Origin: Planctomycetota bacterium
GTDB lineage: Bacteria > Planctomycetota > Phycisphaerae > Sedimentisphaerales > SM23-30
Assembly (NCBI GenBank): GCA_022705365.1
Contig: JAKJEP010000173.1
Location: 1-7,159 of the forward strand
Length of the DNA: 7,159 bases
Reading direction: 5' to 3'
The position numbers and the translations under genes were made by a program. Below the pieces are notes generated by a model, which was not told where the DNA came from, made no database searches, and saw nothing but the letters and a program-made list of their open reading frames with translations. Shown piece after piece: positions 1 to 6,617 of the stretch (position 1 is the first letter of the stretch; each line of letters begins with the position of its first letter).

Positions 1-1365
1 GTCATCCCGCAAAAGGGAGATCACCAGGCCGGGATAATCGTGCCAGGCGGCATGATGCATATCGTCCAGGCCGGGGCCGGCTGGCGGGGTTTCGGCGTTT
101 TTATTGGTGTGACAATGCCAGAGAACCAGCGACAGCACCCGCTGCTGTAACATTTCCCCGGACCAGAAATACTGGTTATCCCCCCCCTGCCGCTGGGAGG
201 CAAACTTTCGAAACGTCACGGCCCCTCCCTCCAGGAAACACAAACCGCCATGCTCCGAAGCGGTATCGGCCCGATCCGCCACGATATACCGGCGGAGTTG
301 GCGGACCGGCTCCGGCTGGTCCAGGGTGTCCAGCAGCAGGGTGATCCGCAGCAAATCGACCGCTGATAACTTCGCCTGCTGGCCAGCGAAATCCTCCGGA
401 TAATCGTCCGGCGCGCCGGGGTAGCTGGGGGGCCGGCTGGTATGGGAGAGCCGCTCCAGCCGGCTGGCGATGGACCGGGCCAGGCGCTCCCGGTCCCGGC
501 TGAGCAGTTCCGGGTCCGCTTGCAGAATCATATAACTATCCCGTGCATCGAAGGTATAGCCGTCCTGATTATGCAGGCCGGCGATCCGCCTCTCCAGTTC
601 GTCAAACTGCAAGGGCGTTAAAGTAATCCGCTGCAACTGGCACATCAGGAACCGGGACTTATTCGTGGGGAAATAATGGAACCGCTGCGCCCAAAAGGCC
701 ACCTGCTCCAGGATCACATCCTCCTGCGACCGGGCAGCCAGCATCTCCAGCACCGCCTCCTGGCCTTGCGATTTCAGCAAGGAGGATAAGGCCGCCAGTT
801 TTACGGAGATCGTTTCGCCGGTCAGAAGCTGGGCCTGCAAAACCGCATCCAGCGGCTGGCGGGCAAGCTGCTCAATAGTTTGGGCAATCTTCATTTTCAG
901 GGGATCGCCGGGATCCGCATCACCATACGCTTCTACCAGAAAGGGTATGGCCTGTTCCTGGTTCAACTGGGCCAGCGATTTTAGGATCTGCTCCCGTATT
1001 TCACTTTCCGAAGTAGTCAGCAAGGCCCGGCCCAGCCAGGGCGGGGCATTTTCCGGATACCGCTGGGGGATGATTTCAATGACCCGGCTGCGGATAACGG
1101 GGGAATGCAGCGGCGAGGCAGCCACCTCCGCCAAGATGTTACCCAGATCTTCCCGCTGCTTTTCGTCGAGCGGCTGTTTCAGCACCGTATCGATCATCTC
1201 CAGCCGCTTGCTGTCGGCCAGTTCCCGGTTGGCCACCTGAGCGATCAACTGGTTCAGATCGGTATTCGGCTGTCGCCCGCCGACACACCCGGACATAAAT
1301 ACCCCGGCTATTAAAAACAACAGGAAGGAAAATCCGAGATTTATTTTTTGTATTATTTTTATCAT
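1..1365 (-). CDS. HEAT-repeat-like lipoprotein with C-terminal JAMM/MPN-like segment (3' end outside window)
   Basis: The frame is open for 455 codons from ATG at 1365 to the window edge, with no stop, so the C-terminus is missing. Residues 1-27 form a lipoprotein signal: Lys3 and Lys7, a hydrophobic core from about 10 to 24, then a lipobox MSGC with Cys27 as the likely lipidated residue. The protein should therefore be anchored outside the cytoplasmic membrane. Residues about 67-232 are amphipathic helix pairs resembling HEAT repeats. Residues about 371-450 look like a JAMM metalloprotease core: Glu371 before a GGL strand, a later strand leading into His417-Cys-His419, then GPGLDD (Asp435), and PGLVIS at 445-450. 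The usual Ser of the GPSxxD-type motif appears as Gly432. The ATG lies 5 bases beyond the amrS stop with no clear Shine-Dalgarno, suggesting translational coupling. The coding frame and lipobox are strong; the HEAT call is moderate; the JAMM assignment is my reading of motif order, not a search result. Confidence 0.85.
   Translation of the reverse strand, partial: MIKIIQKINLGFSFLLFLIAGVFMSGCVGGRQPNTDLNQLIAQVANRELADSKRLEMIDTVLKQPLDEKQREDLGNILAEVAASPLHSPVIRSRVIEIIPQRYPENAPPWLGRALLTTSESEIREQILKSLAQLNQEQAIPFLVEAYGDADPGDPLKMKIAQTIEQLARQPLDAVLQAQLLTGETISVKLAALSSLLKSQGQEAVLEMLAARSQEDVILEQVAFWAQRFHYFPTNKSRFLMCQLQRITLTPLQFDELERRIAGLHNQDGYTFDARDSYMILQADPELLSRDRERLARSIASRLERLSHTSRPPSYPGAPDDYPEDFAGQQAKLSAVDLLRITLLLDTLDQPEPVRQLRRYIVADRADTASEHGGLCFLEGGAVTFRKFASQRQGGDNQYFWSGEMLQQRVLSLVLWHCHTNKNAETPPAGPGLDDMHHAAWHDYPGLVISLLRDD
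180..187. repeat. Homopolymer run of eight C (G8 in the coding strand)
   Basis: Eight consecutive C on the plus strand read as GGG GGG GAT in the lipoprotein, in a polar loop between the putative catalytic Glu and the HxH motif of the JAMM-like segment. The frame is intact at length eight, since both motif halves read in the same frame. Gain or loss of one base would cut off the C-terminal domain. Such tracts can be slippage-prone; no variation can be seen from one sequence. Confidence 0.8.
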
Positions 1366-1370
1366 ACCAG

Positions 1371-2414
1371 TCAGAATGGGATCGGCTGCAAGCCTTTCCC
1401 CGCCAGGGCGGTGCCGCAGCCGGGGCACTTGCCGTTGAGCAGGTTGAACTGGCCGATCTGATAGCCGAGGCGCTCAATCAGCAACTCGCCGCACTCGTGG
1501 CAGCAGGTGCTTTCCCGGCCGAAGGCGGGCATATTCCCGACATAGACATAATGCAGACCCGCCTGCCGGCCCAGGTCATAGGCCAGGGAAAGGGTTTCCG
1601 CCGGGGTCGGGCGGACGCCGTCCCGCTGGAAATCCGGGTGGAACCGGCTTAGGTGCCAGGGTACCTGCGGTCCCAACTCGCCGGCGATAAACTCCGCAAT
1701 ATTTTGCAATTCCTGCTCGCTGTCATTGAGGCCCGGGACCACCAGCGTCGTGATCTCCAGCCAGATATCCGTCTGGCGGGCGATATATTGCAGCGTCTCC
1801 AAAACCGGCCCCAGCCGGGCCTTGCAGACATCCTGGTAAAACTCCTCGGTAAAGGCCTTCAGATCGACATTGATCGCATCCAGGAAATCCCGGGCGTAGT
1901 CGATGGCCTCCGGGGTCATATAGCCGTTGCTGACAAAGACGTTGGCCAGCCCCTCTTTCCTGGCCAGCCGGCCGCACTCCCCGCACAGCTCCATGAAAAC
2001 CGTCGGCTCGGTATAGGTGTAGGAGATGCTGGTGCAGCGCTGCTGGCGGGCGGTCCGGACCAGTTCCTCCGGGGTGGCGCAGCGGTGGACCAGGTTGTCG
2101 TGCATCCGCGGATACTGGCTGATCTGCCAGTTCTGGCAGAAATCGCACTGGAAATTGCAGCCGACCGCGGCCATGGAAAAACTGCGGCTGCCCGGCTGAA
2201 AGTGAAACAGCGGCTTTTTCTCGATCGGATCGATATGCGTGGCGCAGATGGCCTGATAATTCAGCGAATACAATTTGCCGCCCACATTCCGCCGCACCCG
2301 GCACACCCCCACATTGCCCTCTTTAATATGGCAGCGGAAATGACACAGTTTGCATACCACCTGCTGGTCATCGGCCGGCTCCCACAAAACCGCTTCTTTC
2401 AGTTTCACATCCAT
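1371..2414 (-). CDS. amrS: AmmeMemoRadiSam system radical SAM enzyme AmrS
   Basis: This 347-residue protein has the full architecture of the AmrS family, which is related to pyruvate-formate-lyase-activating enzymes. An N-terminal cysteine cluster lies at Cys21, Cys24, Cys28 and Cys38. The radical SAM motif CxxxCxxC follows at Cys86, Cys90 and Cys93 and should hold the 4Fe-4S cluster that cleaves S-adenosylmethionine. Other landmarks are YTYTEPT (132-138), FVSNGY (160-165) and NVDLKAF (182-188). A C-terminal zinc-ribbon-like pair CxxC...CxxC lies at Cys305/308 and Cys330/333. The length is normal for the family. The family is known from its link with Memo-like and AMMECR1-like proteins; neither partner is in this window. 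The start at 2414 is the only ATG before an in-frame stop at 2442-2444, and no Shine-Dalgarno is evident. The lipoprotein gene follows after 5 bases, so the two are probably cotranscribed. The product is cytoplasmic; its substrate is not known to me. Confidence 0.95.
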   Translation of the reverse strand: MDVKLKEAVLWEPADDQQVVCKLCHFRCHIKEGNVGVCRVRRNVGGKLYSLNYQAICATHIDPIEKKPLFHFQPGSRSFSMAAVGCNFQCDFCQNWQISQYPRMHDNLVHRCATPEELVRTARQQRCTSISYTYTEPTVFMELCGECGRLARKEGLANVFVSNGYMTPEAIDYARDFLDAINVDLKAFTEEFYQDVCKARLGPVLETLQYIARQTDIWLEITTLVVPGLNDSEQELQNIAEFIAGELGPQVPWHLSRFHPDFQRDGVRPTPAETLSLAYDLGRQAGLHYVYVGNMPAFGRESTCCHECGELLIERLGYQIGQFNLLNGKCPGCGTALAGKGLQPIPF

Positions 2415-2431
2415 AGAAATATCAACATAAA

Positions 2432-2465
2432 TACGGAAAAACTAAGGTTTTGCAAAACTTCCGTA
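2432..2465 (-). terminator. Possible stem-loop or weak terminator between the cassette and amrS
   Basis: TACGGAA at 2432-2438 pairs perfectly with TTCCGTA at 2459-2465. The 20-base interval contains a further 12-bp palindrome, GTTTTGCAAAAC at 2447-2458. In the minus-strand transcript this forms a stem downstream of the membrane-protein stop. It is followed only by AUUUAUGUUGAU rather than a solid U tract, so termination would be weak. It lies 18 bases before the amrS start and could instead be a regulatory dyad. Confidence 0.35.
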
Positions 2466-2489
2466 AAAAATCATATTTGTATTTTATCA

Positions 2490-2507
2490 GAAATAGCCGG
2501 CTATTTC
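2490..2507. repeat. Perfect 18-bp palindrome across the stop codon of the membrane-protein gene
   Basis: GAAATAGCCGGCTATTTC is identical on both strands. It covers the last codon and the TAG stop (2503-2501) of the 762-residue protein and ends 13 bases into the spacer. As RNA it can fold into a 7-bp stem with a CCGG loop. It may be the first half of a terminator, a protein-binding dyad or a recombination-related site. A run of six U follows only about 20 bases later, at 2470-2465 in the transcript, so it is not a classic terminator by itself. Confidence 0.7.
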
Positions 2508-4789
2508 AATACCAGGGGGTAATACCGATTATTTTTAAATATAAAATCAGGACCCTTTTGATACACGTTTACATCCGCCGACCGGATGAACAATTCATCG
2601 ATATAAACTGGTTTATGGAAACGGCCCTTATCTATGCCAATAATTACTTTATTCCCGGAATTCTTATATTCAAATTCATATTCCAATAAAGCCCATTGGC
2701 CGTCCATTACCTGTACTAATTCTCCGCAAGGAACAGCTTCTTTGCCAATGGTATTTCCACTCTCATCCTGTTGTTCATAAAAAAAACGCAGCGTTGGGTA
2801 ACGGTCTTCCCGTAAATACATCCAAAACGATAACACACATTTTCCCGGTGCTAGATGGGCTGGTACGTCCTCATAAAATATAACGCGCCCGGTCCCACGC
2901 ATACAATACGAACCGCCCCGATAGGATGTAGAACTATCCAACTCGTCATAGGAGCATAAGACAGTATCCTCCCGCATTCTATTTAAAAAACCATTTTCTC
3001 CATATTCGCGCGAGACTCGCTCTGCCATCTCCGCAGGCAGAACTTGGATAGAATTCAGCTTCAATTCAAACAGTTTATTATTTTCAAACTCACAGACGAA
3101 ATCCGAATGCGCAATTAGTTTTTTTTCCCACTCCGATAGCCCGTCTTCCACGACCCACAGTAGAAAAGGCTTATCGGAATCCAGATCTTTCAGCAACTCA
3201 TACTCCCGATAAGGTTCCGTAAATAATTGTATCTGTTTCCATGTTTGCTCGAAAGAAGTCCTGCTAATCCAGGCCCCGGTAAGAGGCAGACCCGTTTTCA
3301 GGGATCCGATAATGGACTGGCATAAAATATCGCCGTCCTGATTTTGCCAATTAAAATTTGCCGAACCGATCGTATAATATGGCAAAGGGATAATCGCCTG
3401 ATACTCGTCTTTGGGAACCCGGCCAAGCCATGCGGTGGAGGGTGTTCGATTCCTCTTATCCGCCAGAGATGGCAACTGATTTATCTCATATAATTTGGCA
3501 TAGGTGTGGTACTGATATACCTCCGCATATAAAAACAAAACCGCTGCTGTCAACCCTCCGATTCGTACTATATTTGGCAAATTTTTCACCTTGGTATAGA
3601 CAAAGCAAAAAACCACCACATTGTACACATAATAGAAAACCCAGCCCAGCCTGGCCAATGCGCGGAACTGTTTCAACGGCCCCAGATAATCAATCCAATA
3701 TTCCAATCCAAAAATAAACGGCATTCCGGTTGCCAGTAAAAGCATGATCCACGCCGCCCAAAAGGAACGGTTTAACGGCATAGAATCCGTCACCTTCCAG
3801 ACCTCTTGCATTCTGCCTTTCACCAGACACTTCATTCGCGCGATGACGAGGGGAAATGCCATCAGGATAGAAAAAGCGCCTAAATATAAAAGACGCGCAT
3901 TCTGCTCCATTTCTTTAAAAGAAACAAATTTTCTCAGAAATCCCTCCAGGGGCATGCCAATCGGCAAAAAAACCGTTTCCCAGGATGCCGCATAGGCAAG
4001 GAACCCGTAGGGCGATTGGGGCCGATCGGCCACCGAATCGGTCAGGACAAACCACAATTGAATACAACCTACCGGCAGCAGCACCTGTATCAGAAGGTGG
4101 CATATATTGAGCCAAGCCTTTTTATTTCGCCAAACAGACCATCCCTGAAATAACCATAATAATATAATAAAACTGACCAGAATCGGGAAAAAATACAAAT
4201 GCATGAGTGAGAGAAATAAAACGATGGCAAATATGGCCAGGCTTTTTACCACCGTTCTATTTTCGAAAAACCGCATGATGGCATACCATCCCATCGGAAT
4301 CGCACAAGTACAAGCCAGCGGATAATGCTCGGCAAAACTCCTCACCTGGGGAGAAAGAAAGGTTATCCCAACTGCCACGAAGGGGGAAAAATAAGGACCC
4401 GCGCCAAAGCGAATCAATAGTAAATAGAGAAAAACACTGCTTAAAAGCAAATAAAACAGCAATAAGCCATTGATGATACCCGTCGTATAATCGGAAACAT
4501 CATACACGTCTTTCGATAGAAACCGCACCAGATTGGCAACCACGGGCTGATTGTCCGTAAAAACAACATGATCGCCATAGGGATAATTCATGCCGTTAAA
4601 ATGGCTATAGGACGTATCGTATTTGACATGATAGGCAAAGGTATAATAATTTTTAATCCCATCGCCGCTCGTACTCAGATATACGTTATTAATATCCCTG
4701 ACAAGCGGCATGAAAAAGCTTACTAAGAAGACCAAATACAAAAGTACGGTAATAACCATACCGTGAATACAATTTTTCTGGGTATTCAT
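2501..4789 (-). CDS. GT-C-like polytopic membrane protein with large extracytoplasmic C-terminal domain
   Basis: This is a 762-residue membrane protein, probably a lipid-linked-sugar-dependent glycosyltransferase of the GT-C type. Hydrophobic segments are visible at about 11-30, 105-125, 132-148, 182-211 (perhaps two), 228-250, 300-317, 343-360, 378-399 and 407-424. The first long extracytoplasmic loop (31-104) holds an acidic motif, TSGDG at 40-44, placed where GT-C enzymes carry their catalytic acid, and a NYPYGDHVVF stretch at 69-78. Residues about 430-762 are soluble. The part from about 605 to 735 alternates short beta-prone segments and ends in PVYIDELFI, much like a carbohydrate-binding-module type beta-sandwich. 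A GGGGA Shine-Dalgarno sits 6 bases before the ATG. It lies 69 bases after a GtrB-like gene, matching gtrB followed by a type-specific gtrC-like transferase. I do not recognise a named family, so donor and acceptor are unknown. An O-antigen-like or hypothetical YfhO-like membrane protein remains an alternative. Confidence 0.85.
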   Translation of the reverse strand: MNTQKNCIHGMVITVLLYLVFLVSFFMPLVRDINNVYLSTSGDGIKNYYTFAYHVKYDTSYSHFNGMNYPYGDHVVFTDNQPVVANLVRFLSKDVYDVSDYTTGIINGLLLFYLLLSSVFLYLLLIRFGAGPYFSPFVAVGITFLSPQVRSFAEHYPLACTCAIPMGWYAIMRFFENRTVVKSLAIFAIVLFLSLMHLYFFPILVSFIILLWLFQGWSVWRNKKAWLNICHLLIQVLLPVGCIQLWFVLTDSVADRPQSPYGFLAYAASWETVFLPIGMPLEGFLRKFVSFKEMEQNARLLYLGAFSILMAFPLVIARMKCLVKGRMQEVWKVTDSMPLNRSFWAAWIMLLLATGMPFIFGLEYWIDYLGPLKQFRALARLGWVFYYVYNVVVFCFVYTKVKNLPNIVRIGGLTAAVLFLYAEVYQYHTYAKLYEINQLPSLADKRNRTPSTAWLGRVPKDEYQAIIPLPYYTIGSANFNWQNQDGDILCQSIIGSLKTGLPLTGAWISRTSFEQTWKQIQLFTEPYREYELLKDLDSDKPFLLWVVEDGLSEWEKKLIAHSDFVCEFENNKLFELKLNSIQVLPAEMAERVSREYGENGFLNRMREDTVLCSYDELDSSTSYRGGSYCMRGTGRVIFYEDVPAHLAPGKCVLSFWMYLREDRYPTLRFFYEQQDESGNTIGKEAVPCGELVQVMDGQWALLEYEFEYKNSGNKVIIGIDKGRFHKPVYIDELFIRSADVNVYQKGPDFIFKNNRYYPLVLK

Positions 4790-4795
4790 GAATGT

Positions 4796-4800
4796 TCCCC
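4796..4800 (-). promoter_or_regulatory. Ribosome binding site GGGGA for the GT-C-like gene
   Basis: On the minus strand GGGGA lies 6 bases before ATG at 4789, good spacing and the best Shine-Dalgarno in the window. It supports the 4789 start. A short inverted repeat ends directly beside it. Confidence 0.7.
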
Positions 4801-4814
4801 GATTCGAACGAATC
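4801..4814. repeat. Short inverted repeat beside the GT-C ribosome binding site
   Basis: GATTCG-AA-CGAATC is a 6-bp inverted repeat with a 2-base centre. In RNA it can form a 5-bp stem with a four-base loop. It abuts the GGGGA site in the 69-base spacer between the two glycosyltransferase genes and might modulate translation of the downstream gene. The short length makes chance occurrence possible. Confidence 0.4.
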
Positions 4815-4858
4815 CCGTACGAACGGCAAAAAAGGGGCAGTCCTTTGCTTTGATCGGC

Positions 4859-5806
4859 TTATTCATCGTTGTCCAGTTTTTCCCGGATAATATAGCGAGG
4901 GCGGCCTTTGACTTCTTCATAGATACGGGCCAGGTATTCCCCTATGATGCCCAGGCAGATCAGTAACAGACTGCCTATAATCAATAACAAAAGGATCACC
5001 GTGGTAAAACCGGAAACCGCCTTACCCGAGAACTTCATATACAACGCATCAATCCCTAATATAACCGCAGATATAAAAAAGAAAACTCCCAGCACGCTCG
5101 GCAAACGCAGAAAAGCACCGGAAAAGGAAGTAAAACCCGTTAAGGCCAGCCGGATGAGTTTCCGTGTTGACCAGCGGGATTTCCCGTCGGCTCGCTCCTC
5201 AACCGCAAAAGGAATTGGTTCCCGTCGGAAACCCAGCCAGGCTATCATGCCGCGAAAAAACAGATTCCGTTCCCCCATTTTCAGCCAGGCGTCTCGTACC
5301 TGCCGGTCAATCAGTTTAAAATCGGAAGCGCCTCTCAGATCAAATCCGGAAAACCGGCTGAACAAGCCATAAAACAGGCTGCTGCAACACTTGTTTACAA
5401 AGGATTCTTTCCCGCGATCCTCCTTCACGGCTTCCACGATATTCACTCCCTTTTCTTTCCAAATTCGAATCATATCCGGGATCAAGGAAGGCGGATGCTG
5501 CAAATCGCCGTCGAGCACAAGAATCGCATCCCCCCGTGCCGCCTCCAGGCCCGCACAAAGAGCCGATTCTTTACCGAAATTCCGGCTGAGCCTGATAGCC
5601 CGCAAATTAGAGGATGTATGCGATAAGGTTTGAATCTCACCCCAGGTATTGTCCGTAGATCCATCATCCACCAGAATCAATTCCCAGGAATCCACCTGTC
5701 CTTGTATATACGTTTCCAGTGATAAATACAGCTTTCTTACCTGTTCTTCCTCACAATAAAGAGGAACAACCACCGACAAAGTTGTGGACGAATTACTCAT
5801 GCTCAT
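4859..5806 (-). CDS. GtrB/ArnC-like polyprenyl-phosphate glycosyltransferase (GT2)
   Basis: This 315-residue GT2 enzyme should transfer a sugar from a nucleotide-sugar to polyprenyl phosphate on the cytoplasmic face. The N-terminal GT-A domain shows SVVVPLYCEEE (11-21), DDGSTDNT (47-54) and the metal-binding region DGDLQHPP (99-106). It then has RGASDFKL (158-165) and RADGKSRWS (206-213). Two transmembrane helices follow at about 233-255 and 266-288. The tail after the second helix, GEYLARIYEEVKGRPRYI (289-306), is the family signature seen in GtrB, ArnC and DPM1-like bacterial enzymes. The length is typical. The start overlaps the end of the methyltransferase gene. Two ATG codons lie in frame, at 5806 and 5800; the GGGA site at 5812-5809 is only 2 bases from the first but 8 from the second, so translation may start at 5800 and give 313 residues. 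The sugar cannot be named from sequence. Its product probably feeds the GT-C-like enzyme downstream. Confidence 0.93.
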   Translation of the reverse strand: MSMSNSSTTLSVVVPLYCEEEQVRKLYLSLETYIQGQVDSWELILVDDGSTDNTWGEIQTLSHTSSNLRAIRLSRNFGKESALCAGLEAARGDAILVLDGDLQHPPSLIPDMIRIWKEKGVNIVEAVKEDRGKESFVNKCCSSLFYGLFSRFSGFDLRGASDFKLIDRQVRDAWLKMGERNLFFRGMIAWLGFRREPIPFAVEERADGKSRWSTRKLIRLALTGFTSFSGAFLRLPSVLGVFFFISAVILGIDALYMKFSGKAVSGFTTVILLLLIIGSLLLICLGIIGEYLARIYEEVKGRPRYIIREKLDNDE

Positions 5807-6533
5807 GATCCCGTTTCGACAATACCGCCACCAATACCGAACCCCAACACCCAGCTAAATTCAGTTCCGAACAGGCCAATCGTTTCGCAAAATTCCAGCT
5901 CAATGGAGCCACCCATGGCGAAAAAAAACAATTGGATCGCATCTTTTCTACTTTGAACCCGGATTCCTCCGCCAGTTTTGCCAGTTTTTTTTTATGATAC
6001 CATTCCACATGCTGATGTTCTTTCAGGGGAGGAGCCAAATGCAATTTATCCATCAGCCATTCAATGACAATCCAGGCACTTCGGTAATTAGGCGTAGTTA
6101 GAAACACCTTCCCGCCGGGAACCAACAGGTTATGAAAAACCGATAACATTTTTCGCCCCTGGTCCAAAGGCAGATGTTCAATCACTTCCAGGCAATATAT
6201 TTTATCAAAAGAACCGGATTCCCCAAAGGATTCATCAACCAATCCTAAAAGAAAATTTACATGGTCATTCGCATAACGATGATGAGCAAACTGAATGGCA
6301 TCCGGGTTCCCATCCACCCCCAGAACCTCCGCACCAAAGGTGCCCAAAAAGGAAGAGATAACACCGGAACCGCATCCTACATCAACCACCTTATCCCCTT
6401 TTTGGGGCGGCATGAGTGCTTCAATAGCCAATTGCTTACTCAGATGCCACATTCTTTGAACGGCGTTGCCCTCGACCAGGGCTTTATATTGATAATCGCC
6501 GGCAATCTTTACCGTGTCACCTTTTCGCACCAT
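5793..6533 (-). CDS. Class I SAM-dependent methyltransferase (UbiG/Methyltransf_11-like)
   Basis: This 246-residue protein has a Rossmann-type methyltransferase core. Motif I is VVDVGCGSG at 49-57, binding S-adenosylmethionine. The acidic loop GVDGN at 72-76 contacts the ribose. A CLEVIEHL segment at 114-121 and LLVPGGKVFLTTPN at 136-149 are typical motif II/III regions of the UbiG and Methyltransf_11/23 group. A C-terminal helical part with EHQHVEWYHKKKL (172-184) resembles methyltransferases of polysaccharide gene clusters that act on sugars or lipid-linked intermediates. It is the first gene of the cassette, about 50 bases downstream of a strong promoter, and its 3' end overlaps the GtrB-like gene by 8-14 bases. 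No Shine-Dalgarno precedes ATG 6533 (AAAAACCT), but no better start precedes motif I. The acceptor is unknown; a sugar or the polyprenyl-linked product is inferred from context only. Confidence 0.92.
   Translation of the reverse strand: MVRKGDTVKIAGDYQYKALVEGNAVQRMWHLSKQLAIEALMPPQKGDKVVDVGCGSGVISSFLGTFGAEVLGVDGNPDAIQFAHHRYANDHVNFLLGLVDESFGESGSFDKIYCLEVIEHLPLDQGRKMLSVFHNLLVPGGKVFLTTPNYRSAWIVIEWLMDKLHLAPPLKEHQHVEWYHKKKLAKLAEESGFKVEKMRSNCFFSPWVAPLSWNFAKRLACSELNLAGCWGSVLVAVLSKRDHEHE
5809..5812 (-). promoter_or_regulatory. Shine-Dalgarno GGGA deciding the GtrB-like start
   Basis: GGGA on the minus strand lies 8 bases before ATG at 5800 but only 2 before ATG at 5806. This favours the shorter product and an overlap of 8 bases with the methyltransferase gene. 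The overlap indicates translational coupling. Confidence 0.5.
5985..5993. repeat. A9 tract inside the methyltransferase gene
   Basis: Nine T on the plus strand read as three AAA lysine codons (residues 181-183) in the coding strand. Runs of nine A can cause transcriptional slippage or frameshift mutation. Here the reading frame is intact and family-like on both sides. Confidence 0.7.
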
Positions 6534-6549
6534 AGGTTTTTAATACTTA

Positions 6550-6603
6550 TAAAACAGGATAAGACAAGCTCGATAAACCACTTACGTCACTATACCTGTT
6601 TTA
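6550..6603. repeat. Inverted repeat flanking the cassette start point
   Basis: TAAAACAGG at 6550-6558 and CCTGTTTTA at 6595-6603 are perfect 9-bp arms 36 bases apart. With one bulged base the arms extend by ATA/TAT. One arm lies in the promoter spacer next to the -10 element, the other in the early leader at about +24 to +32. This suits a pair of operator half-sites or a repressor loop, but no regulator is encoded in the window. Confidence 0.5.
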
Positions 6604-6617
6604 CGAGGTCTCGTCAA
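6589..6617 (-). promoter_or_regulatory. Sigma70-type promoter for the methyltransferase/glycosyltransferase cassette
   Basis: On the minus strand TTGACG (6617-6612) and TATAGT (6594-6589) are separated by exactly 17 bases. Each hexamer matches the housekeeping consensus at five of six positions. Initiation would fall near 6582, giving a 5' leader of about 49 bases before ATG 6533. It lies downstream of the Fe-S oxidoreductase stop and so gives the cassette its own transcription. Confidence 0.75.

Noticed and set aside
947..1314. Overlapping plus-strand frames at 947-1240 and 1105-1314
   Set aside because: Both are antisense to the lipoprotein frame, which carries a signal peptide and lipobox; their compositions look random.
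1139..1477. Minus-strand 112-codon frame over the amrS/lipoprotein junction
   Set aside because: It is a shifted frame of two real genes and shows no coherent domain.
1653..2522. 289-codon plus-strand open frame opposite amrS
   Set aside because: It is fully antisense to a clear AmrS gene, has no family motif, and such long antisense frames are common in GC-rich genes.
4944..5372. 142-codon plus-strand frame opposite the GtrB-like gene
   Set aside because: It is antisense to conserved GT2 motifs and the two membrane helices; no independent support.
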